Part shown: positions 17,797 to 26,520 of the stretch, piece after piece | Numbering within the stretch: position 1 is the first letter of the stretch | Layout: every line of letters begins with the position of its first letter | Source: Chryseobacterium sediminis | GTDB taxonomy: Bacteria > Bacteroidota > Bacteroidia > Flavobacteriales > Weeksellaceae | Direction: 5' to 3' | Length of the DNA stretch: 64,000 nt | Assembly: GCF_008386505.1 (NCBI RefSeq) | Contig: NZ_VUNZ01000005.1 | Span: 184,916 to 248,915 of the forward strand | The notes under the pieces: generated by a model | What the model was told of the DNA's origin: nothing | What the model saw: only the letters and a program-made list of their open reading frames with translations | Databases searched by the model: none | Position numbers and translations under genes: made by a program

Positions 17797-19050
17797 ATGA
17801 AAAAACTTTTAACCCTATTCCTTGCTGCATGGTCTCTGGTCTCATTTTCTCAGGACAGAAAAGAGATTGGAAATACTTTCATCAAAACTTTATTGGTGGA
17901 TAAAAATATAGAAAAAGCACATTCTTATTTTGATCCTTCTATAGCAGGGCAGATTCCGGTAGACCAGCTTAAGACTATTACAGAACAACTTCAGGGACAG
18001 ATCGGAAGTTTGAAAACTATTCTTGAAGTAAACAACGAAGGAAACATCTATTATTACTATTCTGAATTTGAAAAGACCAAGCTGGATGTTCAGCTTACCT
18101 TTGGAGAGAACAATAAAATGCTCGGCTTCTTTTTAGTACCCCATAAACCATTTGAAAAATGGGATGAAAAGACCACATTAAAAATAAAAAGTGATGCTGT
18201 AGAATTGAACGGGACACTATTAGTTCCTCCTTCCGATAATAAAAAGAAGTTAGTCATTTTTGTTCATGGCTCAGGAGCGCATGACAGAGACGAAACAGTT
18301 GGGGGAAATAAGCCATTTAAAGATATTGCAGAATACCTTTTAAACAACGGAATTGCTTCCTATCGCTATGATAAAAGAACATATTCCTATCCTGAAACAT
18401 TCAATAATAAATCTACGGTAGAAGATGAAACGATCAATGATGCAGTAAATGTTGCCCAATATTTCAAAAACAATGCAGATTACAAAGGATACCAGATCAT
18501 TATCCTGGGACACAGCCAGGGAGCTTATCTGATGCCTAAGATTGCAGAAAAAGCACAGGTTTCAAAATATGTTTTTATGGCTGGTAATGCCAGACCGTTA
18601 CAGGATTTGTTGATAGAACAGTATGATTATCTTCATTCTATGGATCCGGCTAAAGTTCCTGCTGAAGCTGTTCAGGAGGTGAAAAAACAGGTTGCTTATT
18701 TAAATTCACCCCAATTCAGTTTAAGTTCGCCGACGTCAGAACTTCCTTTGGGACAATCTGCTGCGTATTGGAAATACTTAAAAGATTACAATCAGCTTAA
18801 TGAAGTTAAAAAAATAAAAGCTCCCATGTTTTTTGCACAAGGTGGGAGAGATTATCAGGTTACGGAGAAAGATTTCAAACTTTGGAAAGAAGCATTGAAA
18901 AACGATAAAACGGCAGTGTTTACATTGTATCCAACGTTGAATCACCTATTCACAGCGGGTTCCGGAAAACCATCTCCAAAAGAGTATGAAGCAAAAGGAA
19001 AAGTTGATGAACAGTTTTTGAAAGATCTTACCCTGTTTATTCTGAAATAA
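17797..19050 (+). CDS. exported alpha/beta hydrolase with N-terminal DUF3887-like domain
   Basis: A 417-aa protein with a signal peptide (KLLTLFLAAWSLVSFSQ). A small N-terminal domain resembles DUF3887, and an alpha/beta hydrolase domain follows from about residue 125. The nucleophile elbow is GHSQGAY, the oxyanion/entry motif is FVHGSGAHDRD, and a C-terminal His lies in TLNHLF, so the triad looks complete. Serine esterase or peptidase activity is likely, with unknown substrate. The upstream TTG at 17791 is two codons before the ATG; the ATG is preferred. It is the last gene before a bidirectional terminator. Confidence 0.8.
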   Translation: MKKLLTLFLAAWSLVSFSQDRKEIGNTFIKTLLVDKNIEKAHSYFDPSIAGQIPVDQLKTITEQLQGQIGSLKTILEVNNEGNIYYYYSEFEKTKLDVQLTFGENNKMLGFFLVPHKPFEKWDEKTTLKIKSDAVELNGTLLVPPSDNKKKLVIFVHGSGAHDRDETVGGNKPFKDIAEYLLNNGIASYRYDKRTYSYPETFNNKSTVEDETINDAVNVAQYFKNNADYKGYQIIILGHSQGAYLMPKIAEKAQVSKYVFMAGNARPLQDLLIEQYDYLHSMDPAKVPAEAVQEVKKQVAYLNSPQFSLSSPTSELPLGQSAAYWKYLKDYNQLNEVKKIKAPMFFAQGGRDYQVTEKDFKLWKEALKNDKTAVFTLYPTLNHLFTAGSGKPSPKEYEAKGKVDEQFLKDLTLFILK

Positions 19051-19090
19051 TGTATTCAGCGTAAAATATAAAATAATACTTCATTGTGAT

Positions 19091-19114
19091 AAGCCTGGAA
19101 CTTTTTCCGGGCTT
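19091..19114. terminator. bidirectional rho-independent terminator
   Basis: Hairpin AAGCCTGGAA / TTCCGGGCTT (one G-T pair) with a 4-base loop, between the convergent hydrolase and glycosyltransferase genes. Confidence 0.8.
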
Positions 19115-19116
19115 TC

Positions 19117-20289
19117 TTAATTGTTGTCCGGGTTTACTTTATTCAAAAATAAAAAAGAAGCTACTCCTGAAAGAGCTGAAAGAGTAGTACTTAAGATAAA
19201 ACTGCCGATGATATATTGCAGCAGATTATTTTTAATCAGTTCAAAGTTTAAATCCTGACTTAAAATATCGCTGTCTCCATTTACAAATGGCGCTCCCAGA
19301 AACAGAGATGCGGCAATAATAAAAGGAATAAAAGGAGGAAGGCTCACATTGGATGCTACAAACGCAAGTACTTTATTGAGTTTAAAAAGTACAGACAAAC
19401 TGATGACCAGAAGTGTCTGAAATCCCCAGAAAGGTGATAGCCCTATAAAAACTCCCAACGCAATAGAAAAGGCTTTTGTACGGTTGCTTCCGTCACTTTC
19501 TAAAACATCTTCCTGAATGAATCTTTTAAAGCTTTTTTTTTTGAAATTATTCACGAAATTTCTCGGAATAATATAAAGCAGTGTGATTGTGACCAGAATA
19601 GTATTCAGAATACTTATTCTCGTAAAATCTTTAAAAGGCCTGAAATGGGAAACCCGTTCTGCCGGATCATACAAAACCTTGATCGGAACATTCTTTACCG
19701 GAACATGTCTCCATGCGGTTCTTACAATAATTTCGATCTCAAATTCAAACTTGGGCGTGAAATATTTCTTTGGAATTTTATGTAAAGGATAAAGTCTGTA
19801 ACCGGATTGTGTATCTTCCAGTTTAATCCCTGTTTCAAACCAAAACCAAAAATTGGAAAAACGGTTTCCGAAACTGCTTTTCTTGGGAATACCATCCTGA
19901 GACATATTTCTGTTTCCGATCAGAAGAACCTCTTCTTTTTCCTGAAGAAGGGCCTCTACAAACACAGGAATATCATCCGGGTAATGCTGTCCGTCTGAAT
20001 CAATGGTGATGGCATGATCATACCCTGATTTCTTTGCCGCTCTGAAACCTGTTTTAAGGGCATTCCCCTTTCCTTTGTTCTCCGGTAAAGAGATAACAGT
20101 TATCTGAGGATATTGAGCAAGAATCTGAGGGGTAGAATCCGTGGAACCATCATTGACCACAATAATACTTCCGGTGTAATTGAGAACACCGTCAATAACC
20201 CTATTCAGAGTCTTTTCATTATTGTAGGTAGGTATTAAAACGCATATCTTCTTTTCAGAAATTGCATTTTGTACTTCAGCAAGGGACAT
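19117..20289 (-). CDS. family 2 glycosyltransferase fused to DUF2062 membrane domain
   Basis: A 390-aa fusion. Residues about 10-245 form a GT-A glycosyltransferase (VLIPTYNNEKTL, VVNDGSTDSTP, ITIDSDGQHYPDD with the DxD-type acidic residues). Residues about 265-385 form the membrane DUF2062 domain (IGLSPFWGFQTLL). DPM-like enzymes of this build transfer sugars to lipid carriers or membrane acceptors. It is the terminal gene of the long minus-strand operon of the pigment locus and may decorate the pigment or anchor it. The acceptor is not inferable from sequence. Confidence 0.85.
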   Translation of the reverse strand: MSLAEVQNAISEKKICVLIPTYNNEKTLNRVIDGVLNYTGSIIVVNDGSTDSTPQILAQYPQITVISLPENKGKGNALKTGFRAAKKSGYDHAITIDSDGQHYPDDIPVFVEALLQEKEEVLLIGNRNMSQDGIPKKSSFGNRFSNFWFWFETGIKLEDTQSGYRLYPLHKIPKKYFTPKFEFEIEIIVRTAWRHVPVKNVPIKVLYDPAERVSHFRPFKDFTRISILNTILVTITLLYIIPRNFVNNFKKKSFKRFIQEDVLESDGSNRTKAFSIALGVFIGLSPFWGFQTLLVISLSVLFKLNKVLAFVASNVSLPPFIPFIIAASLFLGAPFVNGDSDILSQDLNFELIKNNLLQYIIGSFILSTTLSALSGVASFLFLNKVNPDNN

Positions 20290-20293
20290 TTTT

Positions 20294-20770
20294 TTATTTT
20301 AAAGTGGCTCTTTCCGCCTCTGTCATGGTTTTAGACTGCACTGCAAACCTTTTGATATAGCCTTTTAATGCTGCATTTTGTTTGCTGTAATTATTCAGAA
20401 GGAATGCTTTATCATCCTTCAGGCTTCCGCGGTATCCAACAATTTTAGGAATGTTTTCCTGAACACTCATTCTGATCAGACGAAGTTCTGCATTGTTAGG
20501 ATTACTTTTGATAACAGCTTCAAGACTTGTAGCGCCAGTTTTTACCAGTGACTTTCTGTTGCTTTTGGCAATTTTTGCTTCCATAATCTTCGCTGCTGCT
20601 TTATATCCTACAGTCACTGCATCAGAACCGGATTGTTTTTCAGCCGTTTCAATGAAGCTGGCAGTATTGGTATTGGATTCGTTGGCTTTAGCATAGCTGT
20701 TTCTCAGCGTTTCAAGATCAGACTGAAAGAAAAAAACGAATGCTGTTATGAATGAAAAGATAAGATTCAT
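20294..20770 (-). CDS. small exported protein of unknown function in the pigment operon
   Basis: A 158-aa protein with an N-terminal hydrophobic signal (IFSFITAFVFFFQ) and a soluble helical body rich in Ala, Lys and Ser. No family is recognised. It starts on the ATG that overlaps the stop of the FabZ-like gene (ATGA, 4 bases), so it is translationally coupled to the hotdog dehydratase. The gap to the glycosyltransferase is 4 bases. Confidence 0.7.
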   Translation of the reverse strand: MNLIFSFITAFVFFFQSDLETLRNSYAKANESNTNTASFIETAEKQSGSDAVTVGYKAAAKIMEAKIAKSNRKSLVKTGATSLEAVIKSNPNNAELRLIRMSVQENIPKIVGYRGSLKDDKAFLLNNYSKQNAALKGYIKRFAVQSKTMTEAERATLK

Positions 20771-21147
20771 GATGATAATTTTTTATAGCTTACAGACAAT
20801 TTTAATGCAATAGTCTCGCCAAAAGAAGTGATGTTTTTTACTTTAACATCTTCTTCATTTTCATTAATATCCAGTTGAAGTACCAGATCAGGAGTCTCAA
20901 ATGGGTTGATAATTGCCATGAATTTTACATTGGATGCTGTTTTCAGAAACAATTTTGAGCCTGTAAACTCCTCTGTCAGTTCTTTAATAATCTGCATCAT
21001 ACAAACACCGGGAGTCACCGGATTTCCAGGGAAATGGCCTTTGAAAATATCGTGATCTTTATTAAGATGGATATGAGCTGTAAACTTTCCGTCTTCTGCC
21101 TTATCGTATGATGTTAAAGTATAAAAGTCTGTAAGAATGGTTTGCAT
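20767..21147 (-). CDS. FabZ-like 3-hydroxyacyl-ACP dehydratase (hotdog)
   Basis: A 126-aa single hotdog domain with KGHFPGNPVTPGV, the FabA/FabZ active-site His motif. It would dehydrate the 3-hydroxyacyl-ACP formed by FabG, giving the conjugated double bonds of the polyene. It is one of three hotdog dehydratase-like proteins in the locus; the other two are at 33.0-33.9 kb. Located between the exported barrel protein and a 158-aa exported protein in one minus-strand run. Confidence 0.82.
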   Translation of the reverse strand: MQTILTDFYTLTSYDKAEDGKFTAHIHLNKDHDIFKGHFPGNPVTPGVCMMQIIKELTEEFTGSKLFLKTASNVKFMAIINPFETPDLVLQLDINENEEDVKVKNITSFGETIALKLSVSYKKLSS

Positions 21148-21151
21148 GATC

Positions 21152-21751
21152 TTATTTTTTAAGATTAAATGTGTAATACATTCCCGCTTGGAATGTTACG
21201 TTGGTATTGTCATTATTAATATGTACAAAACCTTTTTTAATTCTGGCTTCAACCCCTATATTTTTTGTAATATCATAACCGGCACCGAATAATAACCCCA
21301 AATCTCCATCAATAGGAGATTCTATGTTTTTATGATCTGTGAGAAGTTCCAAAGTAGGGCCAAAATGAATATTAAACTTCTCAAAATAGAATTTATTCAC
21401 TACAGCTCCTCCCACATAAGAAAGAGTGGCTGTTTTAGAAGAAACAGCAGGGTTTTGACTTTCCAGTCTTGCTCCCTGGCGTGTATAATAAATTTCCGGT
21501 TGAAGAGCGTAGAATTTTGCAAATCGGATGTTTGCCTGGAAACCTATGTAAAAATCTACCTTTGATTTGATATCATAAGCATTGGCTCCATAGTGATATC
21601 CCTGATTATCATTGTAATAATAAGATTCGTATGCAGGTCCGTCAGAAATATGTGAAATATTCGCACCCACTCTGATTCCCGGATTGAAAGTCACCTGGGC
21701 AAAAGATAAACCAGTGAAAAGTGCAAAAAGTAAGAAATATATTTTTTTCAT
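21152..21751 (-). CDS. outer-membrane beta-barrel protein (porin-like)
   Basis: A 199-aa protein with a signal peptide (KKIYFLLFALFTGLSFAQ). Alternating hydrophobic strands end in MYYTFNLKK, the look of an 8-stranded OmpW/OmpA-type barrel (PF13568-like porin family). It may help the pigment or its carrier sit in the outer membrane; this is inferred from operon position only. A Tyr/Asn-rich loop (YESYYYNDNQGYHYG) follows the first strand. Confidence 0.75.
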   Translation of the reverse strand: MKKIYFLLFALFTGLSFAQVTFNPGIRVGANISHISDGPAYESYYYNDNQGYHYGANAYDIKSKVDFYIGFQANIRFAKFYALQPEIYYTRQGARLESQNPAVSSKTATLSYVGGAVVNKFYFEKFNIHFGPTLELLTDHKNIESPIDGDLGLLFGAGYDITKNIGVEARIKKGFVHINNDNTNVTFQAGMYYTFNLKK

Positions 21752-21758
21752 GTGGAAT

Positions 21759-22394
21759 TTATTCCGTTTCGGTTATTTGAAATAGTTTTATGTTGATCTT
21801 AAAGTCTTTGTGTTGCAGGTTTAAGCTGTCCGCGAAGATAGGTTTTTTTGCATCAAAAGTAAAATTGATTTTTTCCTTACTATTTTTCGTGTAAATGATC
21901 TGTTTCAATAAACCGTTTTCCTTGTTGAAGAATAGATAATAGCTTTTATTCTCAATTTTTGAAAGATAGATTTTAGCATTGTCATTCTCAAAACTTTCAC
22001 TCACCGGATATTTTCTTTTAAGAAGCTGTTGAAAGTCATTCTTCAGGAAATTGATAACTATTTTTTTATCCAGATCAGGAAGTACATAGTTCAATTTGAA
22101 ATCATTCTCAGAAACTTCAAAATCAATCAGTTTGTTCCCAAAATCTGACGTTAAAGCAACACGGTGAGTTGTTTCATTCAGTTTTTTGATAATCAGAATC
22201 CCGCTTACATGATTATTGTAAATGTCCATTTGACATTTGTATACATAATCTTCACCGGAAGAGAAATATAAATTCTCAACCATTTTTTCCGAAGAGGAAA
22301 CAGGTTTTACATCTGTCAGTTGATACGTTTTACAGGAAACAGCCAGGATCAGAATCAGGCTATAAAGTAAACTCTGACGCAGGAATTGAAGCAT
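21759..22394 (-). CDS. outer-membrane lipoprotein of unknown function
   Basis: An approximately 211-aa protein with a lipobox-like end (LILILAVSC) and a soluble beta-rich remainder. No DUF is confidently recognised. I prefer the ATG at 22394; a start 8 codons upstream is possible. The gene overlaps the 3' end of the LolA-like gene, so both are expressed together. Given its neighbour it could act in lipoprotein or pigment delivery (LolB-like receptor function is speculation). Confidence 0.68.
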   Translation of the reverse strand: MLQFLRQSLLYSLILILAVSCKTYQLTDVKPVSSSEKMVENLYFSSGEDYVYKCQMDIYNNHVSGILIIKKLNETTHRVALTSDFGNKLIDFEVSENDFKLNYVLPDLDKKIVINFLKNDFQQLLKRKYPVSESFENDNAKIYLSKIENKSYYLFFNKENGLLKQIIYTKNSKEKINFTFDAKKPIFADSLNLQHKDFKINIKLFQITETE

Positions 22395-22986
22395 TGATCT
22401 TGGTATTTTTGAAAACAATATTTGTAGTATCTCCGGAAGCTTCAGTCATATTAACCTGAGAAACCGTCGACTGGTTCTTCGGGAAATACAATTCAATCTG
22501 CTTGATGTATTTCAACAGCTGTGAAGTTTTAGGAATAAACTTCGCTACATTGTAATTTCCATTCTTAAAATATGTTACTGTAAATTCAGGATCATTGAAC
22601 ATTGTTCCGTTTGAACTTCCTACAATCAGTTTATTGATTTTTTCAAATGTTTTGCTTTTGGCATCTACAGACGATTTTTTCCCCTGATCATTGATGAAGA
22701 TCTTATTGCTTTTAAAAACAATACTGTACTGATAGGGTTTTGTGTACTTCCAGCTCAGCATATTTGGGGTTTGCAGTGACATTCTTCCGTAGGTAACAAT
22801 GCTTTTATCCAGAAAATCCATTTTTTTGGTCTGGGTAAAATCACTTTGTAAAGTTTTGATCTCTTTGGTCTCCGAAGAAACCTTCGATACAAATGCCTTA
22901 GCTTCAGCTCCTGACATGGCCGTGTTTTGTGCAAAAAAGAAACCGGAAACCAGTAAGAATGCTCCGAAAGCAATATTTTTAATCAT
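22360..22986 (-). CDS. LolA-like outer-membrane lipoprotein carrier
   Basis: A 208-aa periplasmic protein with a signal peptide (MIKNIAFGAFLLVSGFFFAQ) and the LolA fold signature of beta-strands (QSDFTQTKKMDFL, MSLQTPNMLSWKYTKP, NKIFINDQ). LolA-like proteins are a recurring component of aryl polyene loci, where they are expected to ferry the hydrophobic product across the periplasm. Overlaps the polysaccharide deacetylase gene by 8 bases at its 5' end. Confidence 0.85.
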   Translation of the reverse strand: MIKNIAFGAFLLVSGFFFAQNTAMSGAEAKAFVSKVSSETKEIKTLQSDFTQTKKMDFLDKSIVTYGRMSLQTPNMLSWKYTKPYQYSIVFKSNKIFINDQGKKSSVDAKSKTFEKINKLIVGSSNGTMFNDPEFTVTYFKNGNYNVAKFIPKTSQLLKYIKQIELYFPKNQSTVSQVNMTEASGDTTNIVFKNTKINASIPASEFTL

Positions 22987-23734
22987 TTCTATTTGAATTT
23001 ATAATTGTATCAACTGTAAACGTTGAATATTTTTTATCCTCCAAAAATACTAATAAATCTGCCAGCACACGAAAGGTCTTTTCCGAAGTGTCGTGAAGGA
23101 GGATAATGCTTCCTTTTTTCAAGCCTTTGGTCACTCTGCTGTAGATTTTCTTTTCATCATCAATGATGGTATCTAAAGACCGGACATTCCATCCGATACT
23201 TTTTTTATTTGTTCTTTTGATTGCTTTTGCAATATTGGGATTCGTCACTCCAAAAGGTGGTCTGTAGAGATTGGTTTTTATATTTCCAACATTTCCGATG
23301 ACTGCATCACATTTTTCAATCTCTTCAATCATTTTTGGAGTAGATAAAAATCCTGTGGAATTGAAATGTGATAACGTATGATTTCCGATAGTATGACCTT
23401 CTGCAATGATTCTCTGAAATGTTTCAGGATATTTTTCGATCTGTTTTCCGATACAGAAAAAGGTGGCTTTTACCTGATGTTCTTTAAGCAGGTCTAAAAA
23501 CTTTGGCGTAAATTCAGTAGGCCCGTCATCAAAAGTAAGGGCAACTTCTTTGAGCTTTGTGCGTTTATGAGTAATACTGTTGACAAAATATCCCAGTTCA
23601 ATGTCAAAAGAACCCCAGACTACGACTGCAGAAAAAGCAAAAAAACAAAACACATACACCCAAAAACTTCCGTGGAACGCAAAAATAAAAACGTTACAGA
23701 AAAGATAGAAAAGGATGAATGGATAGTGTTTCAT
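22979..23734 (-). CDS. polysaccharide deacetylase-family protein (NodB domain), membrane-anchored
   Basis: A 251-aa protein. It has two N-terminal membrane segments (FILFYLFCNVFIFAF, VYVFCFFAFSAVVVWG) and a NodB domain from about residue 60. The domain has TFDDGPT (catalytic Asp-Asp), H-x4-H (GNHTLSHF), RPPFG and LLHDT. All metal-binding residues look present. Deacetylation of a glycan or pigment-linked sugar is possible. Lies immediately 5' of lolA in the minus-strand pigment operon, after a repeat-bearing gap. Confidence 0.85.
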   Translation of the reverse strand: MKHYPFILFYLFCNVFIFAFHGSFWVYVFCFFAFSAVVVWGSFDIELGYFVNSITHKRTKLKEVALTFDDGPTEFTPKFLDLLKEHQVKATFFCIGKQIEKYPETFQRIIAEGHTIGNHTLSHFNSTGFLSTPKMIEEIEKCDAVIGNVGNIKTNLYRPPFGVTNPNIAKAIKRTNKKSIGWNVRSLDTIIDDEKKIYSRVTKGLKKGSIILLHDTSEKTFRVLADLLVFLEDKKYSTFTVDTIINSNRND

Positions 23735-23779
23735 TGCTGACTACTTTTTATATTGTTGATTAATTGGAAATCCCTGTTG

Positions 23780-23852
23780 TACTTTGTCACTCCCTAGGAG
23801 TCTAAACTAATCTAGATTCCACGCTCCACTTCGTTTCGCTCTGAATGACAAA
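23780..23852. repeat. palindromic intergenic repeat
   Basis: An imperfect palindrome bounded by TTTGTCACTCC and GGAATGACAAA-like ends, with an inner imperfect palindrome ggagtctaaac...ctagattcc. The right half (cttcgtttcgctctgaatgacaa) matches a type of repeat scattered in Chryseobacterium genomes. No ORF lies within it. Confidence 0.5.
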
Positions 23853-23880
23853 TAGACCGCATAATTTTCAATTTCAACAA

Positions 23881-24942
23881 TTATGCCTTTTCCAGTAATA
23901 CCAAACTGTGATCATCACCTCCCAGATGATTGTAAAGAAGTACATTCTTCACACTTTCTTTTTTCTCTGCATTGATCATCATAACTTCCGGGATCTGCTG
24001 TTCCTTAAGGATATGACAGGCTATAAACGTTGAAAAACCACTGGCTGTATTAAATTCTCCGCTCAAATGTTTGTAATAAAGCAAAGAAGAGTCCGGAAAC
24101 AGGTTCATTGCTTGGGTATAGTAAACATCAGAATCTGCATCTCCGCTGAATCCTAAGATCACAACATCAATATCATGAGCTGAAAGATTGTTTTGAGCTA
24201 AGAAATTCTGAATATAATCCTGAACTTCATTCAATTCTACTTTGTTACTGATATTAATGTTTTTAAGCTTTGCGTAAGAATTTTCGTTCTTATTCTTTCC
24301 TATAACAAAGAAGCTGGCACCTTCACCCCAAACGACTCCATTGGTTGTGGAGTTTAAGTAGTCAACAGGAAGATTCGTTTCTTTTTTTATAGTATTATTT
24401 AAGCAGTAAAGCTCCATTGTTCTGTCCGTCTGTTCATCTGTAGAGCCTACAAGAACATTTTCCGCTTCTCCGTCATTAATCTGAAGCTGAGCATCCAATA
24501 ATGAAAACTCCAGTGAGGAAGAAGTATTTACATAGGTGAAGTTGTAAGCATGGCATTGCAATCCCAGAGCAATCTGTCCTGCTACCGTATTGTGAGTAGA
24601 CTGAATAAAAAAGGTAGGAGTAAGGAACTCTTCATGATTATCAATCACATTTTTCAGGAACTTTTCAGAATCTTGTGAGCAGCCCATTCCGGTTCCCACG
24701 ATAATGGCATCCGGCTGTTCAATGCCGGCTTCCTTCAATGCGTAATTTGAGGCTACAGAACTCATTTTTACTGTTTTAGACATTCTTCTGATCATCGCAG
24801 GAGGAATAAACTCTTTATAATTGGGTTCTATCGCTTTAATGATGTTTGAAGAATTCTTGGGAGTAAGATTCTGTAGAATATTGTCGTTTAAAGTGTCCTG
24901 AACTGAGATACAGGATGCACTGTTGATGTATACTGAACTCAT
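23881..24942 (-). CDS. ketosynthase-like protein without catalytic Cys (chain-length-factor-like)
   Basis: A 353-aa beta-ketoacyl synthase homologue. The segment aligned with the active-site TACSS of its upstream partner reads VNTSSSLE, so the nucleophilic Cys is replaced by Ser141. The conserved YKHLSGEFNTASG His region survives. Such inactive ketosynthase subunits form heterodimers with an active ketosynthase in aryl polyene synthesis (ApeO/ApeC, type II PKS-like). The gene overlaps the active ketosynthase gene upstream by 4 bases (ATGA), which supports a stoichiometric pair. Confidence 0.83.
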   Translation of the reverse strand: MSSVYINSASCISVQDTLNDNILQNLTPKNSSNIIKAIEPNYKEFIPPAMIRRMSKTVKMSSVASNYALKEAGIEQPDAIIVGTGMGCSQDSEKFLKNVIDNHEEFLTPTFFIQSTHNTVAGQIALGLQCHAYNFTYVNTSSSLEFSLLDAQLQINDGEAENVLVGSTDEQTDRTMELYCLNNTIKKETNLPVDYLNSTTNGVVWGEGASFFVIGKNKNENSYAKLKNINISNKVELNEVQDYIQNFLAQNNLSAHDIDVVILGFSGDADSDVYYTQAMNLFPDSSLLYYKHLSGEFNTASGFSTFIACHILKEQQIPEVMMINAEKKESVKNVLLYNHLGGDDHSLVLLEKA

Positions 24943-26138
24943 GATTTTGAAAGAATTAAGGTTGAACAGTTCCCTCCAAACCCAAATGAATTGGAAAGTA
25001 CATGATTGATGTTTTTCTCTTTCAATTCGGTAACAGGGGTAAGGTCAAATTCTTCCATTTTTGTTTTGAAATTCAGGTTCGGGAAGATAACGCTGTTTTG
25101 CATGGCTAAAATTGAAAAAACAGCTTCAATTCCTGCTGCCGCTGCCAGCGTATGTCCTGTAAATGCTTTTGTAGAGCTGAATTCTGGAACATGGTTTTCA
25201 CCAAAGATTCTGATCATGGCAATTCCTTCTGACAAATCATTATTAGGAGTAGCAGTTCCGTGAACGTTGATGTAGTCTATATTTTCTTTAGCTAATCCAG
25301 AGATTTTCAAAGCCTGCTGCATTGCTAAAAAAGCTCCCTGCCCGTTTTCGGAAGAAGCAGTCTGATGATGTGCGTCATTAGCATTTCCATATCCGGAAAG
25401 ATAAGCCAGGACTTTTTTATTTTCTTTTTTGACCATTTCTTCAGATTCAAGGACTAAGAAAGCGGCTGCTTCTCCAAGATTCAGCCCTTTTCGGTTGTTG
25501 TCAAAAGGTGTATTGTAAGAATCAGTAAGAATCATCAGGGTATTGAATCCGTTCAATGTAAATTTTGAAAGAGAGTCTGTACCCCCAACAATGACACGGT
25601 CCAAAACTCCGTTTTTGATCAGTTTAGCGCCCATCATAATAGCATTGGCCGCTGATGAACAGGCAGTACTGATGGTAGAAACCATGCCTTTTAATCCTAA
25701 ATAATCAGCAATTGCCAATGAAGAATTTCCGGCATCATGAGCATCAATATATTTTTGCTTTTCAGGAACGTCTTCGTAAGAGTAGAAATATTTTTCGGTA
25801 ATATCCATTCCTCCTACACTGGTAGAAGAAATCAGCCCGGTTCTGTAACCGTTGATATCTGAAATTCCTGCACTTTCTACAGCTTCTTTTGCTGCCATCA
25901 TTCCCAATAAAGAGGTTCTTGTTACATTGTTGTTTTCATCAAGCTGAAGTTTCTGTACAAGTTCTTCATTGGATAATTTTATTTCACCTGTTTTAATGAT
26001 TCCCGCATGTCGGGTTTCAAACATTTCAATGTCTGAAATTCCGTGTTTTCCGGATTGCAATGAAATAAAATTTTCCTCCACATTGTTTCCGATGGAGGAA
26101 ATGATGCCCATTCCTGTTATGGCAATTTTTTGACTCAT
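24939..26138 (-). CDS. beta-ketoacyl-ACP synthase (FabF family, active subunit)
   Basis: A 399-aa condensing enzyme with Cys160 in STACSSA, His in VNVHGTATPNND and the second His in TKAFTGHTLAAAAG. Together with the Cys-less ketosynthase next to it, it likely forms the elongating heterodimer of aryl polyene assembly (ApeO role). Its ACP gene lies immediately upstream in the same orientation after an 84-base repeat-bearing gap. Confidence 0.92.
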   Translation of the reverse strand: MSQKIAITGMGIISSIGNNVEENFISLQSGKHGISDIEMFETRHAGIIKTGEIKLSNEELVQKLQLDENNNVTRTSLLGMMAAKEAVESAGISDINGYRTGLISSTSVGGMDITEKYFYSYEDVPEKQKYIDAHDAGNSSLAIADYLGLKGMVSTISTACSSAANAIMMGAKLIKNGVLDRVIVGGTDSLSKFTLNGFNTLMILTDSYNTPFDNNRKGLNLGEAAAFLVLESEEMVKKENKKVLAYLSGYGNANDAHHQTASSENGQGAFLAMQQALKISGLAKENIDYINVHGTATPNNDLSEGIAMIRIFGENHVPEFSSTKAFTGHTLAAAAGIEAVFSILAMQNSVIFPNLNFKTKMEEFDLTPVTELKEKNINHVLSNSFGFGGNCSTLILSKS

Positions 26139-26156
26139 TAATCAGAGTTTTTAATC

Positions 26157-26203
26157 TAACAATGTAACAATATATCAGCTGATGAACTATTGGTACATTG
26201 TTA
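26157..26203. repeat. intergenic palindrome (CAATGTAA family)
   Basis: Arms TAACAATGTAACAATA (26157-26172) and TATTGGTACATTGTTA (26188-26203) pair with one mismatch around a loop that is itself palindromic (ATCAGCTGAT). Related to the repeat at 13066-13127. Confidence 0.65.
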
Positions 26204-26222
26204 CACTGCTGGATTATTATAT

Positions 26223-26480
26223 TTATTTTGTTCTGTTGTCTTCGATGAATTTTGCCATTGTCTCGATAGACTGGAAGATTTCCTTTCCTTTTTTAGGATC
26301 AGCTAATTTTATTCCGTAGTCTTTATCAAGAAGAACGATCAGTTCTAGAGCATCGATAGAATCAAGTCCTAATCCTCCTCCGAATAACGGATCTGTATCT
26401 TTGATTTCTTCTACAGACACGTCTTCAAGATTAAGAACTTCAATAATTTTGTGTTTCAATTCTGTTTTTAAGTTTTCCAT
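26223..26480 (-). CDS. acyl carrier protein
   Basis: An 85-aa acidic ACP with Ser41 in GLGLDSIDALEL as the phosphopantetheine site. It is the second ACP of the locus and is shouldered by ketosynthase genes on both sides. This suggests it carries the polyene intermediates of those enzymes. Its length and motif are normal for the family. Repeat palindromes flank it on both sides (26157-26203 and 26521-26552). Confidence 0.93.
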   Translation of the reverse strand: MENLKTELKHKIIEVLNLEDVSVEEIKDTDPLFGGGLGLDSIDALELIVLLDKDYGIKLADPKKGKEIFQSIETMAKFIEDNRTK

Positions 26481-26520
26481 AATTAAGTTGTTTATCAGTG
26501 TTTCAGTATATCATAAAGAT

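Noticed and set aside
18481..18560. Serine hydrolase as a dedicated pigment esterase
   Set aside because: The fold and triad are clear, but nothing in the sequence links its substrate to the pigment.
19091..19114. Hairpin as a possible insertion element end
   Set aside because: It is short with T-runs between convergent genes, so a terminator explains it fully.
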